Assembly: GCA_016715105.1 (NCBI GenBank)
Contig: JADKBO010000023.1
Span: forward strand, 1-64,000
Direction: 5' to 3'
DNA length: 64,000 nt
DNA from: Saprospiraceae bacterium
GTDB taxonomy: Bacteria > Bacteroidota > Bacteroidia > Chitinophagales > Saprospiraceae
The translations under genes and the position numbers were made by a program. The notes below the pieces were generated by a model, which searched no databases, had not been told where the DNA came from, and saw nothing but the letters and a program-made list of their open reading frames with translations. This document shows positions 25,052-34,163 of the stretch, piece after piece. Positions within the stretch are counted from its first letter, which is position 1, and each line of letters opens with the position of its first letter.

Positions 25052-25252
25052 ACTTTATTTCATAATTGTTGTGAACAGAAATATTTTGATTTTTCTGAAT
25101 ATGGTGTTAATTTTGGTTCCTTTCGCCTAACAAAAGCGCTTTTAACGTATTTTATTTTGTTATTTGAATTTGTATATCTTTTGAAATCCTCAGAAGACCC
25201 AATAAAATCTCGACATAAAAAGACTCTAAACTTAATACCATAGACATAAAAC

Positions 25253-25777
25253 ATGACCTTGCTTACATTCACTAAAGCAAAAAGTGACGACCTCCACACC
25301 ATTCTTACCTTGTTTACAGGAGCAGCGCAAGCAATGAAGGACAAACAGATCAATCATTGGCGACATTGGTTAAAGATTGATGAATCAAGAATAGGACAAG
25401 TCAAAACGTCGATTGATAATGGCGAGTTTTTCTTAGTCTACGATGAGGATACACATATTGGGATGTTCAAAATTATGGATGCAGATCCAGAATATTGGGG
25501 CGAACGATCTGAATTTGCCAGATATGTGCATGCATTGGTTGTAAATCCACGATTTAAAGGACGTAATTTGGGTGAAAGGATTTTGGATCAAATCTCAGCA
25601 GACCTGAAAGCCAAACAAATAGACCTATTTCGATTGGATTGCAATGCAAACAATCCTTGGTTGTGTCATTATTATGAAAACAACGGTTTTGTAAAAGTTG
25701 GAGTGAAGGAAATGCCTTGGTCAACCAATAATTTGTATGAAAAGGTAATTTTCAGGGAAGTGTCAAACAAAAGCTGA
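25253..25777 (+). CDS. GNAT family N-acetyltransferase
   Basis: The 174-residue product shows the GNAT core: a substrate-facing N-terminal part, then VHALVVNPRFKGRNLGERI (acetyl-CoA pyrophosphate loop R/QxxGxG/A variant) near 105-125, and LDCNANNPWLCHYYENNGF near 145-163, typical of the C-terminal wedge. Related enzymes acetylate small amines or peptides. The gene is divergent from lepA and alone on its strand. Substrate unknown. Confidence 0.85.
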   Translation: MTLLTFTKAKSDDLHTILTLFTGAAQAMKDKQINHWRHWLKIDESRIGQVKTSIDNGEFFLVYDEDTHIGMFKIMDADPEYWGERSEFARYVHALVVNPRFKGRNLGERILDQISADLKAKQIDLFRLDCNANNPWLCHYYENNGFVKVGVKEMPWSTNNLYEKVIFREVSNKS

Positions 25778-25838
25778 TTTATTTCATTCGGATAGCCTAA
25801 ATTAAGGAAAATTTATATTCAAAATTCCTAGAAAGATA

Positions 25839-25867
25839 AGGGGGCCTGCTACGTTTAGCTGCCCCCT
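25839..25867. terminator. Stem-loop terminator after the GNAT gene
   Basis: AGGGGGC (25839-25845) pairs with GCCCCCT (25861-25867) across a 15-base loop, 62 bases after the GNAT stop. There is no T run after the stem on the plus strand, so termination may be Rho-assisted. Confidence 0.4.
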
Positions 25868-26084
25868 AAATACAGTATCCAAATAGTATATCTTACATTT
25901 TGAAAACTCTCGGTGAGTCCATCAAAATTTTTATATTTTTGTTATGCATTGGAACTAGAAAGATTCCATTTTATCACCACCAATTCCACAAACAGCATTC
26001 AATATTATTAGTATAATTTCCATCTCTTCAGTAATTTAAGTCAAAAGTATGGCAACAATTAGTAGGTTTTATTATCTTATTTTA

Positions 26085-26092
26085 TATATTTG
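26085..26092 (+). promoter_or_regulatory. -7 box upstream of the 492-residue gene
   Basis: TATATTTG matches TAnnTTTG and lies 81 bases before the ATG of the two-gene unit 26174-29559. No clear -33 TTG is visible. Confidence 0.35.
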
Positions 26093-26173
26093 TGACATGC
26101 CTTTTAAACAGGCAATGCTATTATTAAAAATTGCAACTAATTCATTTACAGTATCTTATCAAAGTCAAATAAT

Positions 26174-27652
26174 ATGCTCATCCCATCAAAATTAAGCCAA
26201 AAAGGGTTGATTCAAGATCCATATGAACTATTTATGGGCGAAAAAAGTCAATTATTTCTCAAAAAATTGGAAGCTGAAGAGCATTTAAATGATAGAATCA
26301 TCGAACAAATCATCTATGGTAATACAGATAATAGCCAAACCTATAGAAAACTAAAGTCAAGATTCCGTCGCCGACTTATTGATGAGATATATTATGGGAC
26401 TTTTGAAAAATACAACACTGGAGTTAGAAATCAAACAATGGCCCTTTTACTGAAACAATTCTCAGTAGCAATGGCCTTAAAACTTGATTTATTTACTAAT
26501 GCATACATATATACGATCAAAGAAATTCACACAAAAGCAAAAAAATTTGATTTGACGATGATATCACAACTTACTGTTCATGAACTATTTTACTATTATG
26601 CCTTTGTAAACCCAGATAAAAAACTGATGTTACAATATAAGACAGAAAAAGAAAAGGTCGCAGAACAAGTTGTTTATTCTGATAGGGCTGAGGTTATAAA
26701 TGGTGAATTGTCCTATATTTTTACCCAAGAAAAATATAATCCTTCAAAAGAAAACAGAATTATCATACGAGACCGTATCCAGGAAATAAATGAACTTTCA
26801 AAACGTAGTGACAATTTCACACTAAATGTATACAAATATGATTTAAGTTACTATTATTATTTAGTAGAAAAGAAATACGAAGAACTATTGATACTCAGTG
26901 AAGAAGCAAAGATTTACTATGACAATAAACAAATTCTTGATAAATTTTTTAAATGGAGTCAGGAATCCAATAAAATATATGCGCTCATTTTACTTAAAAG
27001 ATATGAAAAAGCGGAGCTAGCTATAGAATCTACCTTTTCCTGGCTTACTCCTGGAGTTCGGGCATGGTTTTACCTCAGCGATTTTTTATTTATCTGTTAT
27101 GCTATGCAATCCAAATTTGAAAGTGCAGCAGATTTAGTAAATAAAGTCCTTACTCAACCGTCGCTTAAAAATTTTACTTTTGAAATCACCCAATGGGAAA
27201 GTAGATTTATTTTGTTGTCTTTACTGGCATCTGAGTCAAAAGTACAAGAAAAGTTTTCTGAAGTTAACTACAAACTAACACCACAGCGTTTCCTAAAAAA
27301 ACACAATGATTTGTTGAAAGATAAGAAGGCAATGAACCTGACTTATCGTATTATAGAAATTGCTTTCTATATCAAAAACAACAAAATGGGCAAAGTTATA
27401 GATATTATAGAAAACCTTGGCCAGTTCAAGTATAAATACCTCAGAGACAATGATACATATCGTGCCCAATGTTTCATCAGGTTATTGGAGGTTTTGGCAA
27501 AATCAAACTTTCATCCTGTTAGAGTAAATTACCTTGCAGAGCCAATTTTAAAAAAGATGAAAACAAAAGAAGCAATAATATCAAGCGAAAATGCATATGC
27601 TGAAATTTTGTCATTTGAAGAAATCTGGCAAAGACTCATCAAACTTTTATAG
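26174..27652 (+). CDS. Uncharacterised all-helical protein
   Basis: The 492-residue product is soluble, rich in Lys, Tyr, Leu and Ile, and appears all-helical with TPR-like spacing (for example YKYDLSYYYYLVEKKYEELL, and DLVNKVLTQPSLKNFTFEIT further on). No signal peptide, membrane segment or catalytic motif is seen. I do not recognise a family. It ends eight bases before a GTG-started UPF1-like helicase gene on the same strand, so the two are probably co-transcribed. Whether they act together is unknown. The codon pattern is more AT-rich than the helicase, which hints at a different age or origin. Confidence 0.75.
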   Translation: MLIPSKLSQKGLIQDPYELFMGEKSQLFLKKLEAEEHLNDRIIEQIIYGNTDNSQTYRKLKSRFRRRLIDEIYYGTFEKYNTGVRNQTMALLLKQFSVAMALKLDLFTNAYIYTIKEIHTKAKKFDLTMISQLTVHELFYYYAFVNPDKKLMLQYKTEKEKVAEQVVYSDRAEVINGELSYIFTQEKYNPSKENRIIIRDRIQEINELSKRSDNFTLNVYKYDLSYYYYLVEKKYEELLILSEEAKIYYDNKQILDKFFKWSQESNKIYALILLKRYEKAELAIESTFSWLTPGVRAWFYLSDFLFICYAMQSKFESAADLVNKVLTQPSLKNFTFEITQWESRFILLSLLASESKVQEKFSEVNYKLTPQRFLKKHNDLLKDKKAMNLTYRIIEIAFYIKNNKMGKVIDIIENLGQFKYKYLRDNDTYRAQCFIRLLEVLAKSNFHPVRVNYLAEPILKKMKTKEAIISSENAYAEILSFEEIWQRLIKLL

Positions 27653-27660
27653 CAGATTTA

Positions 27661-29559
27661 GTGAAGGACAGATATCAAATTCTTTTGGATGCCATTGAAT
27701 TCGAAAGAAAAGAAGAAGAGTTATTTTTTAAGAGTATGAATGCGTCTACTCCGATCAAACAAAGAGTGGCGGCAGGTTTTGCTTGGTACCCAGTTGATAT
27801 ACTTTCAACTCGGTACACAGTTGGAGAGTATCTTGAAATAGAAATTTCCAGAAAACCTGGAGACAGCGGCAGTCACAAAATGAAGGAAGGAGCTGGAGTA
27901 AACCTTTTCTTCAATGTGGGAAGCGAAAAAACTGAATTTGGCGGCATCATTTCCTTTGTCAGAAAAGAAAAAATGCGCGTTATCTTGAGAAACGATGCAT
28001 TAGACAAGGACGACATTCCAGAAAAAGGCTTGGCCGGAGTTGAGTTGGTTTACGATGCGCGACCGTACGTAATCATGCATAAAACCATAAATACCGTCCG
28101 AGATAGTAAAGATGAATACATCAAAATATTACGTGAAGGTATAAGAAATACCTCTTTACTTTTGAATAAGGGTGGAGAGGACATTGAAGTAAATGTAGAC
28201 CAATTGCCTCCATACCTCAATCCTTCCCAAAAAACAGCCATCAGGGCTTGTATAGGTGTGGAATCCATTGGTATCATTCATGGGCCTCCTGGTACCGGGA
28301 AGACCACCACTCTTACCGCTTTGGTGAAAGCCCTTTCTAAAACTGAGAAAAGAATCCTCGTCTGCGCACCATCCAATAATGCAGTAGATTTATTGGCAGA
28401 GCGAATTTCTGAATTGCAAATTGATACCATTCGCATCGGAAATATTACCAGGATTGGTGACAAAGTCATGCATTTGACTTTGGAAGATAAACTCAAAAAT
28501 CATGGAGATTGGTCTCACATCAAAAAGGTAAAAATACAAGCCGACGAAGCTGAAAAAATGTCTTCAAAGTATCGTAGAAGCTTTGGCCAAGTAGAACGCG
28601 AAGAACGATTTGCTTACAAAAAAGAAGCCCGGGAATTGAGAAAATGGGCTCGGGAATTGGAATATAAATTGACAAGAGAAATTGTAGGAAATGCAAAAGT
28701 GGTCGTATCTACCTTGATTGGGGCTGCACATCCAGACATAGACGACCTATATTTCGACACGGTCATCATTGATGAAGCTAGTCAAGCTTTGGAACCAGAA
28801 TCTTGGGTCGCCATGATCAAAGGAAAACGGACCATTTTGGCGGGCGATCACAAACAACTCCCTCCAACTGTAAAAAGCAGAAATGCTGCACAACTAGGTC
28901 TGGAAACAACACTTTTGGACATTCTCACTCCAGTAATTCACGATAGTTACCTACTCAACACTCAGTACAGAATGAATGATACCATTTTGGGCTTTTCAAA
29001 CCAAATGTTTTACAATGGCAAGTTGTTATCTAGTGAAAAAGTTGCCAATCGGCTACTCAGATCTTTACCACCACTCACCTTGATTGACACTTCAGGTACT
29101 GGGTTTGAAGAAGTCATTGGTCAAGAAAACAGAAGTTATAAAAATGATGGCGAGTTTTTTCTGATGCGGGAACACATCCTTGCCAATAAAGAAAACTTAT
29201 TGGGAGCTTCCATTGGAGTCATCAGTCCATATGCAGAACAGATCAGAAACCTGAGGATAAGTTTTGAGGAGGAGACAGATTTTAGAAATATAGATTTTGA
29301 AATTGATACCATCGATGGTTTTCAGGGTCAGGAAAAAGACGTCATTTACATCAGTTTGGTACGATCAAATGATAAAGGAGAAATTGGCTTTTTAGCAGAT
29401 GAAAGAAGGTTGAATGTAGCGCTGACCAGAGCAAGATTTGCCTTGATTGTCATTGGCGACGGAAGCACTTTGAGCAATCATGCTATTTTTAGTAAATTTT
29501 GGGATTATGCAGAAGAAAACAAGGCTTTGGAATCAGCCTGGTCTTATATGGGCGGATAA
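27661..29559 (+). CDS. UPF1/IGHMBP2-like superfamily 1 helicase
   Basis: The 632-residue product begins at GTG 27661. An N-terminal beta-barrel-like stalk (about 1-180) precedes helicase motifs: I (Walker A) IIHGPPGTGKTTTLTAL near 205, II VIIDEASQALEPESW near 375, III AGDHKQLPPTVKS, IV-V with STQYRMN-like LNTQYRMNDTILGF, V DTIDGFQGQEKDVIYISLV, and VI LNVALTRARFAL near 600. This is the SF1B UPF1/IGHMBP2 group, DNA/RNA 5'-3' helicases. Common as a stand-alone gene in Bacteroidota. The upstream helical-protein gene is tightly spaced. Confidence 0.9.
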   Translation: MKDRYQILLDAIEFERKEEELFFKSMNASTPIKQRVAAGFAWYPVDILSTRYTVGEYLEIEISRKPGDSGSHKMKEGAGVNLFFNVGSEKTEFGGIISFVRKEKMRVILRNDALDKDDIPEKGLAGVELVYDARPYVIMHKTINTVRDSKDEYIKILREGIRNTSLLLNKGGEDIEVNVDQLPPYLNPSQKTAIRACIGVESIGIIHGPPGTGKTTTLTALVKALSKTEKRILVCAPSNNAVDLLAERISELQIDTIRIGNITRIGDKVMHLTLEDKLKNHGDWSHIKKVKIQADEAEKMSSKYRRSFGQVEREERFAYKKEARELRKWARELEYKLTREIVGNAKVVVSTLIGAAHPDIDDLYFDTVIIDEASQALEPESWVAMIKGKRTILAGDHKQLPPTVKSRNAAQLGLETTLLDILTPVIHDSYLLNTQYRMNDTILGFSNQMFYNGKLLSSEKVANRLLRSLPPLTLIDTSGTGFEEVIGQENRSYKNDGEFFLMREHILANKENLLGASIGVISPYAEQIRNLRISFEEETDFRNIDFEIDTIDGFQGQEKDVIYISLVRSNDKGEIGFLADERRLNVALTRARFALIVIGDGSTLSNHAIFSKFWDYAEENKALESAWSYMGG

Positions 29560-29682
29560 ATGAATTTCTTAACCTTGTTGCAAATTAAGACTTCATCGTT
29601 CAATTTCGCCAGGGGGCAGCTCTCTCTTCGATCTCGACAGCTCCATTCCGTTTGGTATATTTATTAAACTTATCGAAATTCC

Positions 29683-30693
29683 CTACCAAAAAAGGAGATG
29701 AAAACGCCACTCTCCCCCACTGTATTCAATAGCCGGCGATGGAGTTTTGAAAATATTCAGACCATCTAATAAGCCATTGATCAAATGACTTTTGGTTCGC
29801 ACTTTGTGGAAATTCACATCCAATCCCAAATAATATTGTCTTTGTCGTTTGATCTGATTGCTTACATCATAAGAAACTCCAGTTGCATCATTGGTCCACT
29901 GATTATTAAATCCACCAAATAAACCACTTGCTCCGTATCCAAATGCCACATTTAGCCACTTGGGCCAGATGGCAGGTTTGCCCAAAATTTCGTGAACATC
30001 GACAGATGCCCAATAGGTCTGTACGTTATAATCTTTTAAAGCCCTTTCCAAAGCAGTGGCACCAAAAAGATCATCTGCTCGTTCTTCAAGACTGGTTTTA
30101 GTAGAATTATTTAATGAAAAAATGGGTGCTTCACTATAATTTACAGGCAAACTTGACTCCTTAATAACGATATATTGATGATCCCATAAGCTTTCTTGAA
30201 TTACAAAAAGAGACGTCCCTCCTACATTGGCTGCTACATCCTTCAAAGAAAATCCCCATTTGGAGCTAAAACCATCCATGGTCTCGATGGTTGTTTGCAC
30301 CAAAGTCGAAATGGCTGCTGCCGTATATAAAGAAGGTGTTTTTTTGAGACCAGTCCATCTTGCAACTTGATAAGAATACGCAGTTTGAAAATAGGCAGAA
30401 AATAGGTGGCCAGCTTTATCCATTTGCAACCACTCTTTGCCGTCATCAAAAAACCTGAAATCACCTTTTGGGAAATCTTTATACCAAGAATTGTATAAAC
30501 CATAGCTAAACCCACCATACATCGTCACTCCAAGGCCAGCCATGCCATAAAACCTTTTCTTATTGAGTTCTGGACTCGGTTGAAAAAAGGAAACTTTTAC
30601 TGGTTCATATAAGGAATCTGCCAAAGTGACCGTCTGACCTTGGGCCAAAGTTTTCATCACCAATAGGACAAGAATGATATTCCACTTCAACAT
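29683..30693 (-). CDS. DUF2279 family envelope protein
   Basis: The 336-residue product has a signal peptide (MLKWNIILVLLVMKTLAQG). The central part DDGKEWLQMDKAGHLFSAYF, with MDGFSSKWGFSLKDVAANVG further on, matches the DUF2279 (YfiM-like) family of predicted periplasmic or outer-membrane proteins. The C-terminal portion ends in aromatic beta-strands (WRFHLLFW), which suggests membrane insertion. Function unknown. Convergent with the helicase gene. Confidence 0.83.
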   Translation of the reverse strand: MLKWNIILVLLVMKTLAQGQTVTLADSLYEPVKVSFFQPSPELNKKRFYGMAGLGVTMYGGFSYGLYNSWYKDFPKGDFRFFDDGKEWLQMDKAGHLFSAYFQTAYSYQVARWTGLKKTPSLYTAAAISTLVQTTIETMDGFSSKWGFSLKDVAANVGGTSLFVIQESLWDHQYIVIKESSLPVNYSEAPIFSLNNSTKTSLEERADDLFGATALERALKDYNVQTYWASVDVHEILGKPAIWPKWLNVAFGYGASGLFGGFNNQWTNDATGVSYDVSNQIKRQRQYYLGLDVNFHKVRTKSHLINGLLDGLNIFKTPSPAIEYSGGEWRFHLLFW

Positions 30694-30801
30694 AATGGCA
30701 AAATTAATATTAACTAAACGTCAAACTGACTCTAATTGGAGATTTAATAAAAATAAAACAGTAATATTGCTCAAAATTTAAAATAACAGATTTATAAATA
30801 C

Positions 30802-31344
30802 ATGATTTCCAAATTATTAAACATTGCGCTTATCATTTTAATTGCAGGTCTCGTTGGCAATTATATTTATAAGTTACCTAAGTTCAGTAAGGGAAATGAA
30901 GTTCCTGCTCCAAAAATTGTCTTAAAGGACGGAACAAAATTCAATCTAGATTCTCTTGAAAACAGGTATGTTTTGCTTCATTTCTGGGGATCTTGGTGTG
31001 CAACGTGTAGGAGAAAAAACCCGGAATTGGTCTCCTTATATAAATCCTATTTAGAAAAAAATACCACAGACCCAAAATTTATGATTTTAAGCATTGCACT
31101 GGAGAAAAGTTTGGAGCAATATGAAACTGCTGTTGCCATGGACAGCATATTTTGGAATACACAAGTAGTTGAAAAAGAATTATTTAAGTCTGATATTGCT
31201 AAACTTTATGGCATCAGAGAGATACCAACTACCTACTTACTTGGGCCAGACAAAAAAGTATTGATGGTCAATCCCAAAATTTCAAAGCTGAAACATTTTG
31301 TCCAAAACATTGATTCTACAAGCATACAAGGACAAATTGACTAA
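30802..31344 (+). CDS. TlpA-like thioredoxin-fold protein
   Basis: The 180-residue product starts with one membrane anchor (LLNIALIILIAGLVGNYIY), then a thioredoxin fold of the TlpA/ResA type. The active site is HFWGSWCATCRRKNPEL with CATC at about residues 71-74. The cis-Pro loop is REIPTTYLL near 148. Members are periplasmic thiol-disulfide reductants used in cytochrome maturation or envelope redox balance. It precedes grpE by about 115 bases on the same strand; a functional link is not evident. Confidence 0.88.
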   Translation: MISKLLNIALIILIAGLVGNYIYKLPKFSKGNEVPAPKIVLKDGTKFNLDSLENRYVLLHFWGSWCATCRRKNPELVSLYKSYLEKNTTDPKFMILSIALEKSLEQYETAVAMDSIFWNTQVVEKELFKSDIAKLYGIREIPTTYLLGPDKKVLMVNPKISKLKHFVQNIDSTSIQGQID

Positions 31345-31460
31345 GATTTGCTTAGATTATTGACATTTTGACCGACTATATACACATGGCAAGACTATTG
31401 ATATATCAGCGGTTGGTACAACCAATATTAGATTATTTTATCACTAATAAATCTGAAGAA

Positions 31461-32015
31461 ATGACATTTGATCCTCTTGCAGAAGAAAATGAAATGAACA
31501 ATACAGAAGAAATAAATCAAACAACTGATCAAGAGATTACTGAAAACACGGTAGAAACTCAAGAACAGGAGATCGCCAATTTGAAGTCACAAATTGACGA
31601 ATTGAAAGATAAACACCTCAGATTATTTGCGGAATTTGACAATTACCGCAAAAGAACGATGAAGGAAAGTTTAGAAATTAGACAAACAGCAGCTAAAGAT
31701 ACCATTACATCTTTGTTGACCGTTTTAGACGATTTTGAAAGGGCTAAAAAAGCGGGAGAAATGCCTGGTTCTACAGAAGTTTTTCCTGAAGGTGTCAACC
31801 TTGTTTTTCATAAGTTATTTACCACACTAACTGCAAAGGGACTCAAAGTCATGGAGAGTACTGGTAAAGAATTTAATGCTGAATTTCATGAGGCCATCAC
31901 GGAAATTCCTGCACCTTCAGATGATCTTAAAGGAAAGGTCATTGATACAGTTGAAAATGGTTACTTTTTAAACGATAAAATAATCCGATACGCCAAGGTC
32001 GTAGTTGGGAAATAA
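31461..32015 (+). CDS. grpE: Nucleotide exchange factor GrpE
   Basis: GrpE releases ADP from DnaK. The coding frame is open from 31368 (TTG) but the family core starts later; I choose the ATG at 31461, giving 184 residues; 31494 is also possible. The coiled-coil is seen as QEQEIANLKSQIDELKDKHL, followed by LFAEFDNYRKRTMKESLEIR, and the C-terminal beta domain by EFHEAITEIPAP and ENGYFLNDKIIRYAKVVV. It ends seven bases before dnaJ in the classic grpE-dnaJ order. The acidic N-terminal tail is common in Bacteroidota. Confidence 0.92.
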   Translation: MTFDPLAEENEMNNTEEINQTTDQEITENTVETQEQEIANLKSQIDELKDKHLRLFAEFDNYRKRTMKESLEIRQTAAKDTITSLLTVLDDFERAKKAGEMPGSTEVFPEGVNLVFHKLFTTLTAKGLKVMESTGKEFNAEFHEAITEIPAPSDDLKGKVIDTVENGYFLNDKIIRYAKVVVGK

Positions 32016-32021
32016 GAATAT

Positions 32022-33176
32022 ATGGCAAAGAGAGATTATTACGAGGTACTCGGTGTCACTAAATCCGCTGATGCAGATACCATCAAAAAGGCTTACCGCA
32101 AAGTAGCCATGCAATACCACCCAGATCGCAATCCAGATAATAAAGAAGCTGAAGATAAATTTAAAGAGGCAGCAGAAGCTTATGAAATTCTTTCAGATGG
32201 CGATAAAAAAGCCAGATATGACCGTTATGGACATGCTGGTGTAGATCCCAATATGGGCGGTGGCGGCTTCAGAGGTGGCAGTATGAACATGGAAGACATC
32301 TTTGCCGATGTTTTTGGCTCAGAAGGAAGTCCATTTGAGAGCTTTTTTGGAGGTGGCGGCGGCAGAACATCTGCGGGTGGCCAGAAAGGTGCCAACTTGC
32401 GCATCAAAGTATCGATGACTTTAGAAGAAATTGAGTCTGGAGTCAAAAAGAAAATAAAGGTCAAAAAACAATCCACTTGTCAAACTTGTGGCGGATCAGG
32501 AGCCAAGGACAGTAAAAGTATGAACACCTGTGGTACTTGTCAAGGTTCGGGTTATGTGAAGATGATCAAGGAGACTTTCATGGGTAGAATGGCGACTACA
32601 TCTGTTTGTCCCACTTGTCAAGGAAAGGGCAAAACCATTTCAGCGCATTGTTCTAGCTGTCGTGGTGAAGGTGTGACGCTCAATGAAGAAATCATCGAAT
32701 TGGAAATTCCTGCTGGCGTTGAAGATGGCATGCAATTATCTATGCGTGGAAATGGCAATGCAGGAAAAAATGGCGGACCAGCAGGTGACTTATTGATTAC
32801 TGTCGAAGAAACTCCACACGAATTCTTTACAAGAGATGGTCAAAACATCATTTACGATCTATATCTCAATTTTGCAGACGCGGCATTAGGTACATCAGTT
32901 GAAATTCCTACCATCGATGGAAAGGCCAAGATCAAAATCCCTGAAGGTACACAAGCAGGAAAATTGCTCAGGTTGAAAGGAAAAGGTCTGCCTTCTGTGC
33001 AATCATATGGCAAGGGTGACCAATTGATCAATGTCAACATTTGGACTCCTAAAAAAGTCAATGACGAAGAACGTAAAATTCTGGAAAGAATCAAGGACAT
33101 GCCCAATTTCCAACCCAATCCATCTAAAGAAGATAAAGGCTTCATAGATCGCATGAAAGATTTTTTCAAGGGATGA
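32022..33176 (+). CDS. dnaJ: Chaperone DnaJ
   Basis: The 384-residue type I J-protein stimulates DnaK ATPase and delivers unfolded clients. J domain at residues 1-70 with HPD in MQYHPDRNPDNKEAEDKF, a Gly/Phe-rich linker (GGGGFRGGSMNMEDIF), four CxxCxGxG zinc-binding repeats (CQTCGGSG, CGTCQGSG, CPTCQGKG, CSSCRGEG) at about 148-215, then the substrate-binding C-domains. Downstream of grpE by seven bases; its stop overlaps the gldH ATG by four bases. Confidence 0.97.
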   Translation: MAKRDYYEVLGVTKSADADTIKKAYRKVAMQYHPDRNPDNKEAEDKFKEAAEAYEILSDGDKKARYDRYGHAGVDPNMGGGGFRGGSMNMEDIFADVFGSEGSPFESFFGGGGGRTSAGGQKGANLRIKVSMTLEEIESGVKKKIKVKKQSTCQTCGGSGAKDSKSMNTCGTCQGSGYVKMIKETFMGRMATTSVCPTCQGKGKTISAHCSSCRGEGVTLNEEIIELEIPAGVEDGMQLSMRGNGNAGKNGGPAGDLLITVEETPHEFFTRDGQNIIYDLYLNFADAALGTSVEIPTIDGKAKIKIPEGTQAGKLLRLKGKGLPSVQSYGKGDQLINVNIWTPKKVNDEERKILERIKDMPNFQPNPSKEDKGFIDRMKDFFKG

Positions 33177-33673
33177 TTGAAAATATAAGACATCAACATA
33201 TCAAACAAAAGTGGACAATGCTATTGGCGATGTCTACTTTTGTTTTTTTGATTTCTTGCAACAGCAATGTTGTATATAAAGGTAGTTTCCCCATAGAATC
33301 ACAGCACTTGACTTATACTGACTCCGTGGAGTTTGCATTTGAAATCGAGGATACTACCAGCACTTATGACTTAGTTCTTGGCATCACTTACGATGAGGTC
33401 GAATTTCCTTATGAAAATTTATATACCACTATCAATACTTATTTCCCAAATGGGACCATCATCAATGACCTTGTTTCATTTGATTTCAGAACAGATAGCG
33501 CCATTGAAAATACCATATGTAAATCAGGAAAATGTACGATTCCCATTTACCTCCAAACTGGTATTGGCTTCAACCAAGTAGGTAATTATCGCATTTCTTT
33601 TATTCAAAACAGTCGGGATTCTATTCTGAGGGGTTTGCACAATTTTGAATTTGAGGTGGTTAGAGCTAAGTAG
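33173..33673 (+). CDS. gldH: Gliding motility lipoprotein GldH
   Basis: The 166-residue product has a lipoprotein signal ending in VFLISC (Cys30) and the GldH pattern of a beta-sandwich (VYKGSFPIESQHLTYTDSVE; IYLQTGIGFNQVGNYRISFI). GldH is needed for gliding motility in Flavobacterium and is conserved in Bacteroidota, including non-gliders, where its role is less clear. Here it overlaps the end of dnaJ by four bases (ATGA) and so belongs to the grpE-dnaJ operon. Likely in the outer or inner membrane facing the periplasm. Confidence 0.88.
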   Translation: MIENIRHQHIKQKWTMLLAMSTFVFLISCNSNVVYKGSFPIESQHLTYTDSVEFAFEIEDTTSTYDLVLGITYDEVEFPYENLYTTINTYFPNGTIINDLVSFDFRTDSAIENTICKSGKCTIPIYLQTGIGFNQVGNYRISFIQNSRDSILRGLHNFEFEVVRAK

Positions 33674-33900
33674 TGGTCAGCTGTCAGCGATCAGTGGTCA
33701 GCTTTCAGTAATCAGCAATCAGTTTTTTTTTTGCAGCGAGCTTCGAGCCACGAGTTTCGAGTTTTTGAGAATGTCGAAAGATCTTTTTTTTATTCTTTTG
33801 GGCTTGAGTGGCTGGCGTGTTAACATTGACTAGCGCAGGAAAACAATATTCGTAATTTGGCATCGAGCAACGAGCCACGAGCCACGAGCTTTCAAAAATT
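33674..33900. repeat. Low-complexity repeats after gldH
   Basis: Strings of GGTCAGCTGTCAG/GATCAGTGGTCAGC and CGAGCCACGAG (around 33,674-33,725 and 33,865-33,885) recur here; similar CAGCTTTCAGT strings occur near 47,222 and ACTGAAAACTGACC near 59,243. No coding sequence. Confidence 0.5.
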
Positions 33901-33974
33901 TAATTGAATTGAAATATTTTGGAGCCCAAACTCCCATTTGCAGGCGCAGCAAATTGCCCCTTCTATTTTTGTCC

Positions 33975-34130
33975 AGACGCAAGGCCTTGCGTCTCAACAT
34001 ATTTTCTAATCCCCAATCAATATAATTCGTACAAACGCAAGGCCTTGTGTCTCAACATATTTAATACCCGAAACCTAGGGCGAAAGCTTTTCGCCTCTTC
34101 TGATCTTGTACAGACGCGGGGCCTTGCGTC
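33975..34130. repeat. Three palindromes with AAGGCCTT-type core
   Basis: AGACGCAAGGCCTTGCGTCT (33975-33994) is a perfect 20-bp palindrome. Two degenerate copies follow at about 34035-34050 (ACGCAAGGCCTTGTGT) and 34112-34130 (AGACGCGGGGCCTTGCGTC). GGCGAAAGCTTTTCGCC at 34079-34095 is another palindrome. They lie at the 3' end of the giant beta-helix gene and may act as bidirectional terminators or as dispersed repeats. Confidence 0.6.
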
Positions 34131-34163
34131 GCTCCATTATGCTTTATAAACTTTCAAATCAAA

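Noticed and set aside
25060..25353. Minus-strand frame between lepA and the GNAT gene
   Set aside because: It overlaps the lepA promoter and the GNAT start and has no similarity.
33645..33833. Plus-strand frame after gldH
   Set aside because: It is made of the CAGCTGTCAG-type repeats and is not a gene.
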